Origin: Candidatus Poseidoniaceae archaeon
Lineage (GTDB): Archaea; Thermoplasmatota; Poseidoniia; Poseidoniales; Poseidoniaceae
Direction of reading: 5' to 3'
Assembly (NCBI GenBank): GCA_028822955.1
Contig: JAPKCL010000110.1
Location: forward strand, 1-5,653
DNA length: 5,653 bases
The first letter of the stretch is position 1; each line of letters opens with the position of its first letter. A program made the position numbers and the translations under genes. Below the pieces are notes generated by a model that was not told the origin of the DNA, did no database searches, and was given only the letters and a program-made list of their open reading frames with translations. Below, piece by piece: positions 1 through 4,726 of this stretch.

Positions 1-195
1 GACTTGCCAGATACCGGTGGAGACTTTACTGTACTCGCACGGTCCATTCATACTCAACTTTGGCCGTTAGCACCGGATACAATCGTCTACCCAGGGCATG
101 GGCCATTGACAACAATTGGTCACGAAAAAGAAACCAATCCCTTTGTTGGAGATGATGCTGGTGCTGGTGTTTACAGCCGTGGGCGTTATGCTTAA
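1..195 (+). CDS. Metallo-beta-lactamase-fold hydrolase, C-terminal fragment (glyoxalase II-like)
   Basis: Partial gene: the reading frame is open from the first base and ends at TAA (193-195), leaving 64 codons. The fragment carries the typical end of glyoxalase II-like MBL hydrolases: a GGD turn (fragment residues 6-8), an R-S-I helix (14-16), then VYPGHGP (29-35) followed by TTIG and a closing NPF (46-48). In this family the His of PGHG is one of the zinc/iron ligands, so the metal-site end of the enzyme is intact. The HxHxDH motif and all substrate-specific parts lie outside the window, so thioesterase, persulfide dioxygenase and other MBL activities cannot be separated. The Gly/Ala-rich tail after NPF (about 15 residues) is slightly longer than I expect. 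The gene converges on etfA with no spacer. The family call is firm; the substrate is unknown. Confidence 0.85.
   Translation, partial: DLPDTGGDFTVLARSIHTQLWPLAPDTIVYPGHGPLTTIGHEKETNPFVGDDAGAGVYSRGRYA
125..133 (-). terminator. Possible U-tract terminator for the etfBA transcript
   Basis: On the minus strand this reads TTTCTTTTT, about 60 nt past the etfA stop. Archaeal RNA polymerase often stops at U-rich tracts without a hairpin. The tract lies inside the convergent hydrolase gene because there is no spacer between the two genes. Position is the only support. Confidence 0.2.
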
Positions 196-1128
196 TCACG
201 CCATCATGGTTGAAAGCGTTGATTGAAGCACAGGTAATGCTTCTTCCCAAGTCGCCACAATTCCATAATCTGCATGTTGGAATATAGGAGCGTCAGCATC
301 TTTGTTGATGGCGACGATGTACTTGGATGAACGCATTCCAGCCAAATGTTGTATGGCACCAGAGATGCCAACAGCGATGTAGAGATTTGGATTGACCGTT
401 TTTCCAGTTTGGCCAACTTGCATCGAGTGAGGGATGTCATCCCATGTATCAACTGCTGCACGTGATGCTCCAACTGCAGCACCCAAGGTGTCGGCAATTG
501 CTTCTAAGTGGGTGAAATTGGCTGGAGAGCCCATTCCTCTTCCTCCAGAGATGATGATGTTTGCTTCAGCCACATCAAGTCGTGTTGAAGCGCGGGCCAT
601 GAACTCTTGAACTGCGGTAGCGACGTTTCCAGTCGTGTCGACAACCGAGACATCGGTTGAACCATCACTGGCTGCTGCTGCAAAGACATTCGGTCGAACA
701 GTGACAACCGCATCTCCACTGAGGGATACAGTTTGCATTGCCTTGCCAGAATAAATTGGTGAAGTTAAGTTTCCACCTTCGATTTGTACGACATCTTGCA
801 CGACAGAAATCCCTCTTCGAGCAGCCAAACGGGCAGCGAGGTCTTTCGATTGTGGAGAGGCCGAGGTGATGATAATACCTGCTGGTGCTATTGCATCAAG
901 GGCCGAAGCCCATCCTGCGGCATCATAGTTTGAGAATACATCAGACTTTGCAGCGAGAATGCGTGCTGCACCGGAGAATTGGGCAGCACCATCTGCGACA
1001 CTTGCGTCTGTACACGGGACAACAACAACAGGTTGAGATCCAAGTGCGAGGGCCGCAGTGATGAGTTCAGCAGTTGTAGGGTGGACTGCACCCTTGACGA
1101 TTTCAGCGATTACTATAGTTTCAGTCAT
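196..1128 (-). CDS. etfA: Electron transfer flavoprotein, alpha subunit (EtfA/FixB)
   Basis: A 310-residue protein of normal family length. EtfA holds the FAD of the EtfAB heterodimer, which passes electrons from acyl-CoA and other flavin dehydrogenases to the respiratory chain. The N-terminal ETF domain covers about 1-185. The C-terminal FAD domain shows SGGRGMG (194-200), SRAAVD (222-227), VGQTGK (238-243), a textbook ETF-alpha signature around LYIAVGISGAIQHLAG (249-264) and NKDADAPIF (275-283). R223, T241 and H261 match the human flavin-contacting Arg249, Thr266 and His286 by eye. I chose the ATG at 1128 over the in-frame GTG at 1137 because the GTG lies inside a Shine-Dalgarno GAGGTG (1140-1135) placed 6 nt before the ATG. 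The gene follows etfB with 10 nt between stop and start, so the two are co-transcribed and probably translationally coupled. Confidence 0.96.
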   Translation of the reverse strand: MTETIVIAEIVKGAVHPTTAELITAALALGSQPVVVVPCTDASVADGAAQFSGAARILAAKSDVFSNYDAAGWASALDAIAPAGIIITSASPQSKDLAARLAARRGISVVQDVVQIEGGNLTSPIYSGKAMQTVSLSGDAVVTVRPNVFAAAASDGSTDVSVVDTTGNVATAVQEFMARASTRLDVAEANIIISGGRGMGSPANFTHLEAIADTLGAAVGASRAAVDTWDDIPHSMQVGQTGKTVNPNLYIAVGISGAIQHLAGMRSSKYIVAINKDADAPIFQHADYGIVATWEEALPVLQSTLSTMMA

Positions 1129-1134
1129 TTCTTT

Positions 1135-1140
1135 CACCTC
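1135..1140 (-). promoter_or_regulatory. Ribosome binding site of etfA, overlapping the etfB stop
   Basis: On the minus strand the junction reads TGAGGTGAAAGAAATG. The stop TGA of etfB (1141-1139) shares bases with the GAGGTG Shine-Dalgarno, which sits 6 nt before the etfA ATG at 1128. This decides the etfA start and suggests that ribosomes finishing etfB reinitiate on etfA, keeping the subunits near 1:1. Confidence 0.7.
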
Positions 1141-1876
1141 AAATTACGTTTGCCTCATCCCTGAGGAGTTGAGCGACTTCAGCTGCTGCTGCGCCACCTT
1201 GGTAGGATTTGCCTGCAGGTTTTGCAGGAGGCATACTGTGTGCTACGACCGAAACAGTCGAGGCAAGAACATCAACGCTACGTACATCGACTTGAGCCTT
1301 CTTTGCTTGCATAATTCCTTTGACATTTGGCTTTCGAACCTTGATGTTGCCCTTATCGCAGGAGACAACTGCCGGTAGAGGCACATTGATTCGTGCATTT
1401 CCTCCAGCGGCTGGAGTCACTACGGAGAGTTGTTCACCAAATTCAACACTTATTGTGTTCGAGACGGAAGCCCAGCCGAGACGTTCAGCCAATCCCGGTC
1501 CAGTCGAGCCAGCGCCTGTATCTGCTGCAGATTTCCCGCAATAGACGACTTCAGCGCCAAGGCTTGAGATGACCGATGCAAGAATTGATTGGAGTGCATT
1601 CGAATCGAGTGATGCGTCACAATCAATACGGACAATGTTATCGACACCAATGGCTTTCGCATCTTTCAATACTTTGTCAGCCCCTGCGCCTCCAACGGTA
1701 ATTGCCGTCACTTCACCGCCGCTTGATTCGCGATGTTGGAGTGCGGTTTCTACAGCAAATTCATCGTAAGGACTCATCACTTTTTTGACAGCAGAAAGGT
1801 CGACTCTGTCGCCAGAAAGGACGATGCGAGCATTGGTATCGGGTACTTGTTTAACGAGGACGATAATGTTGGCCAT
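1139..1876 (-). CDS. etfB: Electron transfer flavoprotein, beta subunit (EtfB/FixA)
   Basis: A 245-residue partner of EtfA, near the usual 250. It starts with the family hallmark IVLVKQVPDT (5-14), followed by MSPYDEFAVE (34-43) at the nucleotide-binding fold. The C-terminal part has RKPNVKGIMQAKK (181-193), matching the ETF-beta signature region, and a PPAKPAG tail (216-222) that in known structures wraps onto EtfA. The loop at 114-127 (GKSAAD...STGP) is where EtfB binds AMP, or a second FAD in bifurcating types; several human AMP contacts look replaced here. The start is the ATG at 1876, with a weak GGGAGTG Shine-Dalgarno (1891-1885) 8 nt upstream. The longer reading from a GTG at 1936 adds 20 residues with no family similarity. 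First gene of the etfBA operon. Whether it bifurcates electrons cannot be decided from the sequence; no ETF:quinone oxidoreductase or dehydrogenase gene lies in the window. Confidence 0.95.
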   Translation of the reverse strand: MANIIVLVKQVPDTNARIVLSGDRVDLSAVKKVMSPYDEFAVETALQHRESSGGEVTAITVGGAGADKVLKDAKAIGVDNIVRIDCDASLDSNALQSILASVISSLGAEVVYCGKSAADTGAGSTGPGLAERLGWASVSNTISVEFGEQLSVVTPAAGGNARINVPLPAVVSCDKGNIKVRKPNVKGIMQAKKAQVDVRSVDVLASTVSVVAHSMPPAKPAGKSYQGGAAAAEVAQLLRDEANVI

Positions 1877-1947
1877 AGCAGAGACACTCCCAAGGGATAT
1901 CTCGACCAACTCAAAGGGATTCTTGAACGTTTGCACACGAATTCATT

Positions 1948-1967
1948 GGTCTCCACTCGCAGTGACC
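1948..1967. repeat. Imperfect inverted repeat in the etf leader (operator or RNA hairpin candidate)
   Basis: CACT (1954-1957) and AGTG (1961-1964) pair around the 3-nt loop CGC. The outer arms GGT (1948-1950) and ACC (1965-1967) also pair, leaving a CTC bulge. It lies about 72-91 nt before the etfB ATG. It is short enough to be chance. Confidence 0.3.
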
Positions 1968-2029
1968 CGTTGGATTGCACATCACAGGCTGTGCGGCATA
2001 AAGTAAGTTAATGGCGACTAATCAAAACG

Positions 2030-2037
2030 TTTCTTAA
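2030..2037 (+). promoter_or_regulatory. Candidate TATA box (box A) of the MCM-like gene
   Basis: TTTCTTAA, preceded by purine-rich AAAACG (2024-2029) in the BRE position, is centred about 29 nt before the ATG at 2063. With no Shine-Dalgarno in the 20 nt before that ATG, the spacing fits a leaderless or nearly leaderless archaeal transcript. Judged by spacing and composition only. Confidence 0.35.
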
Positions 2038-2062
2038 CCGTCTCAACTGCCCGATAGAATCC

Positions 2063-2947
2063 ATGAAGCAAAAATCTCCTACTGAACCCGATGAAGATTC
2101 CCAAAGCACTCTCGAATCATGGAGGCTTTTGTTTGAAAGCGAGGTCTACAAAAACGACCTTGATGCACTACCTGGTAACGGAGATCCAGTTTTTGGTTTT
2201 GAAGTGGAATGGGATGATTTGGCGGAGTATAATGGTCTTCAAGTGAAGTTTTCTGAAAACATGAGTCCTACTCTTTTTTGCGGTAATCAAGTACTGAAAG
2301 AGCAATATTCGGTTCGAAACATGTCAACACGCCCAGTGATACGAGTCATCAACCTCCCTGATAACCGAGCCTATGAAATGAGTGAATTACGGATGCGAGA
2401 CCGTACTCGATTACTCAGCTTCGACGGAGTTGTCGTAGCGATGAGTCCTATTATTGGGTGGCTCAAGACCAGTGTTCACAAATGCAATGATTGCGATTCG
2501 AAGTGGACGATTGAAGAGCGTTTAGCTCGTCCTCGTGAAAAGGTAAAATATTGTCGAACCTGCCTCGATATCATTCTTTCAAACATGGATGCAAAGAAAC
2601 CGAAGTCGTATCATAAAGACCCAACAGACATCTCGATGGTAGCGGAAGAAAACTACTATGAAGACGTTCAATACCTCGAAATTGTATCTCCGATGATGTT
2701 GGAAAACGGCATGGCAGAAAACGGGGAAAGTTTCCAAGTTGTCGTTTTTGATGAATATGTTGGACAATATGCCAAGGGTGATTGCTTAACCATCAACGCC
2801 GTAGTTGCAGTTGACCCACTGATTAACCGAGATTTCATTCGAGATACACGTCGGATGATTTTCTTGAGAGCCCACAGCGTTGAAGAAGGGTTTTCCCATC
2901 ATGTTGAGCTTGAAGTCGATTCCTCAGAAGAAGAATCACTTTCTTAG
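2063..2947 (+). CDS. Stand-alone MCM N-terminal-domain protein (zinc-binding OB fold, no ATPase)
   Basis: A 294-residue protein I read as a complete MCM helicase N-terminal domain. After an acidic start (1-15) comes a helical part (16-90) with the MCM-like FEVEWDDLAEYN (46-57), then RVINLPDN (94-101). The OB fold begins at SELRMRDRTRLLSFDGVVV (107-125). The zinc motif is C141-x2-C144-x19-C164-x2-C167, normal archaeal MCM spacing. DVQYLEI (201-207) stands for the usual D-x-Q-x-I; VFDEYVGQYAKGD (228-240) stands for the DLVD...PGD segment. An arginine-rich hairpin (R256, R260, R263, R264) and FLRAHSVEE (267-275) end the domain. The protein then stops after an acidic tail, exactly where MCM enters its AAA+ ATPase; no Walker A, Walker B or arginine finger exists. 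There is no in-frame start codon between the stop at 2009-2011 and this ATG. A DNA-binding or MCM-modulating role is inferred, not shown. Confidence 0.8.
   Translation: MKQKSPTEPDEDSQSTLESWRLLFESEVYKNDLDALPGNGDPVFGFEVEWDDLAEYNGLQVKFSENMSPTLFCGNQVLKEQYSVRNMSTRPVIRVINLPDNRAYEMSELRMRDRTRLLSFDGVVVAMSPIIGWLKTSVHKCNDCDSKWTIEERLARPREKVKYCRTCLDIILSNMDAKKPKSYHKDPTDISMVAEENYYEDVQYLEIVSPMMLENGMAENGESFQVVVFDEYVGQYAKGDCLTINAVVAVDPLINRDFIRDTRRMIFLRAHSVEEGFSHHVELEVDSSEEESLS
2926..2935 (-). terminator. Possible U-rich terminator directly after tyrS
   Basis: On the minus strand TTCTTCTTCT follows the tyrS TGA with no gap. The same bases on the plus strand encode the acidic end (Ser-Glu-Glu-Glu) of the MCM-like protein. 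U-rich tracts of this kind can stop archaeal RNA polymerase; the call rests on composition and position only. Confidence 0.25.
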
Positions 2948-4081
2948 AGCTGAAACTGCATCGAGCGTTTCCGGATGCTTTTCAAAATGTTCCGAGATAC
3001 TTTGCAAGCCACGAATAATACCATCTGCTACGCCGAGTTTGGCGTCAAGAGGGTGAAGGGTACCATCTACGACGGCTGCTTTGAATGCTTCAAGGTCCTT
3101 CCAAGTCGAGGGTTCACCGAATTTTGGGTTCGGAGTAACGATGATTTCTCCCCATTCTGGTAGAACGACATGTTCAGCCAATTCATAGACAGGTGAATGA
3201 GTGTCTTCGGGATCCAAGTAAGCATGCTTTTGCATTTTCTTTCGTAGGGCTTTCGCTTCATCATGAAGTAAAATCGCACCTGAAGGGTCAGATTTACTCA
3301 TCTTGTGGTCGAAACTCTCCATTCGACCTCCTGCCGCTTTGAGTGATGAAAGAATAGGAGTGTGTAAACAGGTTGGTTTTTCCCAATTCCATCGAGTTGC
3401 AACATCTCGCATGAACATGTGGGCTTTACGTTGATCCATGCCACCAAGAGCAACATCAATTTTCATTTCAAAGATGTCACTGGCTTGCATTGCTGGGTAA
3501 TAGAATTTGGAGAGGTCATGGTCAGAGGATTCCTCATCACGGCCCATGATGGTGAATGTTTTGCGAACTTTTGCAAGTGTTGCGCCCTTGGAACAGCGAA
3601 GAACACGTGCCCAATAATCGCCAGAACTCATTATTTCAGATGCCCAAATGAAACGAAGTTGTCCTGGTCCATCGCCCTCTTCAGGATGACCGAGTAGAGC
3701 GCGGAAGGTTTCTTCCATGTAGGTGGCTGTTGTTTGAATATCTTCCATGACGCCGTTAAATTTGTCATTGACCCAAGCGTGCCAATCTGCCAAAAAGATG
3801 AGTACATTGGCATCGGCTTCTAACATCCTTCGAAGTTGTAATGAGAGAACTTTCCAACCGATGTGTGCTTTTCCCGACGGTTCAAATCCGACATAGCAGC
3901 GTATCACTCCATCACCGGCCATGCTGGTATTATCAGCCAAGCAATTTACGAGATGGCCAATGCCAACGGTTTCGTCAACTTGTCCTACCATCAATGCCAG
4001 ACGGTGTTGTTGTTGCTCGCTTAATTCAAGGATACGTGGGTTCTCTTCGACAAAGGATTCGAGAACTGAATCGATGCCCAT
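2936..4081 (-). CDS. tyrS: Tyrosyl-tRNA synthetase, archaeal/eukaryal type (class I)
   Basis: A 381-residue cytosolic enzyme that attaches tyrosine to tRNA-Tyr. The Rossmann catalytic domain opens with YVGFEPSGKAHIGW (63-76), containing the HIGH-type motif HIGW; KMSKS follows at 260-264. Tyrosine specificity is supported by counterparts of M. jannaschii Tyr32, Tyr151, Gln155 and Asp158, here Y63, Y195, Q199 and D202, and by GGMDQRKAHM (213-222). In the C-terminal anticodon domain, HPLD (343-346) puts D346 where M. jannaschii Asp286 reads G34. The protein is about 75 residues longer than the M. jannaschii enzyme, from an extra N-terminal helical stretch (1-35) and inserts near 131-141, 181-190 and 229-237. 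ATG at 4081 has only a weak GTGG before it. It lies 13 nt after the hypothetical gene at 4095-4619, as the second gene of that operon, and converges with the MCM-like gene. Confidence 0.96.
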   Translation of the reverse strand: MGIDSVLESFVEENPRILELSEQQQHRLALMVGQVDETVGIGHLVNCLADNTSMAGDGVIRCYVGFEPSGKAHIGWKVLSLQLRRMLEADANVLIFLADWHAWVNDKFNGVMEDIQTTATYMEETFRALLGHPEEGDGPGQLRFIWASEIMSSGDYWARVLRCSKGATLAKVRKTFTIMGRDEESSDHDLSKFYYPAMQASDIFEMKIDVALGGMDQRKAHMFMRDVATRWNWEKPTCLHTPILSSLKAAGGRMESFDHKMSKSDPSGAILLHDEAKALRKKMQKHAYLDPEDTHSPVYELAEHVVLPEWGEIIVTPNPKFGEPSTWKDLEAFKAAVVDGTLHPLDAKLGVADGIIRGLQSISEHFEKHPETLDAVSALRK

Positions 4082-4094
4082 GTTACCACTTCTT

Positions 4095-4619
4095 TCAAAT
4101 TAAATCGTTGAGTTTCTTTACTTTTCCTTCAGAAGGAGGAGTTCCAGAATCAATCATTGCTTGTAATTCAGCAATCATAGTATTTGCAGTATCAATGGTG
4201 GGTTGGTCGATTGATTTACTCATTTCCATCATTTTGTAGGCCATTTTAATGGCCGATTTAGCTTTGGAGAATTTCTTTGCATCTTCTTTTGCCTTGTCGC
4301 CTCGTTGCTTAGGAGAATATCCTGTGACTTCATCAAGGAATGATGACCATTTCTGGCGGGACATCATTGCATTTTCTCGTCCACCATCAGCAGATAAGAA
4401 ACTGTTGAGGTCGTCTCCTTTCATTTGTTCAACATCCATCACGAGTTTTCCATCGGAGCCGAAGTGGCCGTTGATTCGAGTGAGAATGGCAAATGAGCCA
4501 GAAAACTCGCCTTCAGCATTCACTTGAATGTTGTCGAAATAGGTTGTTGCAATACGTGCAAGCCCTGCATTCCCACCAATGTTCTTCTCTAAACCACGCT
4601 TGACTGCGAATCGCTCCAT
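4095..4619 (-). CDS. Conserved hypothetical protein upstream of tyrS, possibly DUF5611-like
   Basis: A 174-residue soluble protein without signal peptide or membrane segment; function unknown. Residues 1-105 look like a compact alpha/beta domain: it begins MERFAVKRGL, has strands near 41-50 and 57-66, and ends with the helix and turn WSSFLDEVTGYSPKQR (91-106). That layout reminds me of the small DUF5611 proteins of Thermoplasmata and methanogens, which carry a similar FLE-x-x-TGY-x-x-KER ending; this is memory, not a search. Residues 107-135 are Lys-rich and helical, followed by a second amphipathic helix (139-157) and a short basic tail, probably an added C-terminal extension. The ATG at 4619 fits the domain start. 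The frame stays open upstream to a stop at 4727-4725 but has no ATG, GTG or TTG. First gene of an operon with tyrS, so a translation or tRNA link is possible but unproven. Confidence 0.8.
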   Translation of the reverse strand: MERFAVKRGLEKNIGGNAGLARIATTYFDNIQVNAEGEFSGSFAILTRINGHFGSDGKLVMDVEQMKGDDLNSFLSADGGRENAMMSRQKWSSFLDEVTGYSPKQRGDKAKEDAKKFSKAKSAIKMAYKMMEMSKSIDQPTIDTANTMIAELQAMIDSGTPPSEGKVKKLNDLI

Positions 4620-4726
4620 ACATCGGCGAAGAGCCTCTTTCCCATAAGGCTCACCGTTGAGGTGAATGAGAAAAACCTGTTCGAATGCGTAGGAGGGGTT
4701 TTCTTGTAGTTGGCTTTGGGCAAATC
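4620..4726. promoter_or_regulatory. Divergent promoter region, hypothetical-tyrS operon versus propeller gene
   Basis: A 107-bp gap that must drive both genes. For the plus-strand gene there is no Shine-Dalgarno next to the ATG at 4727, but GGTTTTCTTG (4697-4706) lies in the TATA position for a leaderless start. A strong purine run AGGAGGGG (4691-4698) is about 28 nt upstream, too far to act as a ribosome binding site for that ATG. No repeat or RNA gene is seen. Confidence 0.4.
4644..4650 (-). promoter_or_regulatory. Candidate TATA element for the hypothetical-tyrS operon
   Basis: On the minus strand GCCTTAT lies 25-31 nt before the ATG at 4619, the right place for box A of a leaderless transcript. 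No good Shine-Dalgarno sits directly before that ATG (GAGGC is about 14 nt away). The match to the archaeal TATA consensus is weak. Confidence 0.25.

Larger units (their letters stand above)
1877..2062. promoter_or_regulatory. Divergent intergenic region between etfBA and the MCM-like gene
   Basis: This 186-bp gap separates two divergent genes and must hold both promoters. Toward etfB, a weak TATA-like TTACTTTA lies at 2006-1999 (minus strand), which would give a leader of roughly 100 nt; a closer candidate is GAGATATCC at 1903-1895. Toward the MCM-like gene, TTTCTTAA lies at 2030-2037. An imperfect inverted repeat (1948-1967) sits in the presumed etf leader. A 7-bp direct repeat TTGCACA occurs at 1931-1937 and 1975-1981 and may be chance. 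No tRNA or open gene is seen. Confidence 0.5.

Noticed and set aside
26..250. Minus-strand open frame of 74 codons across the hydrolase/etfA junction
   Set aside because: It is an antisense and out-of-frame shadow of two well-supported genes and has no recognisable features.
1129..1137. GTG start at 1137 for etfA (three extra residues)
   Set aside because: The GTG is part of the GAGGTG Shine-Dalgarno for the ATG at 1128, and the family N-terminus fits the ATG.
1058..1378. Plus-strand open frame of 106 codons opposite etfB/etfA
   Set aside because: Shadow of the etf genes; Cys-rich, unstructured composition and no family resemblance.
1877..1936. GTG start at 1936 for etfB (20 extra residues)
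   Set aside because: The extension has no EtfB similarity; the family starts directly at MANIIVLVKQ, encoded from 1876.
1931..1981. Two TTGCACA copies as a regulator binding pair or attachment site
   Set aside because: Seven-base repeats 44 bp apart with unlike flanks are easily chance; no integrase or tRNA gene is nearby.
1877..2062. tRNA or small structured RNA gene in the divergent gap
   Set aside because: No cloverleaf arms, T-loop motif or long stem could be found on either strand; only the small 1948-1967 repeat pairs.
2063..2947. MCM-like gene as a broken full-length mcm pseudogene
   Set aside because: The frame is intact, ends cleanly at the domain boundary and is followed directly by intact tyrS on the other strand, with no remnant of AAA+ sequence in the window.
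3841..4239. Plus-strand open frame of 132 codons opposite tyrS and the hypothetical gene
   Set aside because: It spans two strongly supported minus-strand genes, including the TyrRS HIGH region, and its product looks like random translation.
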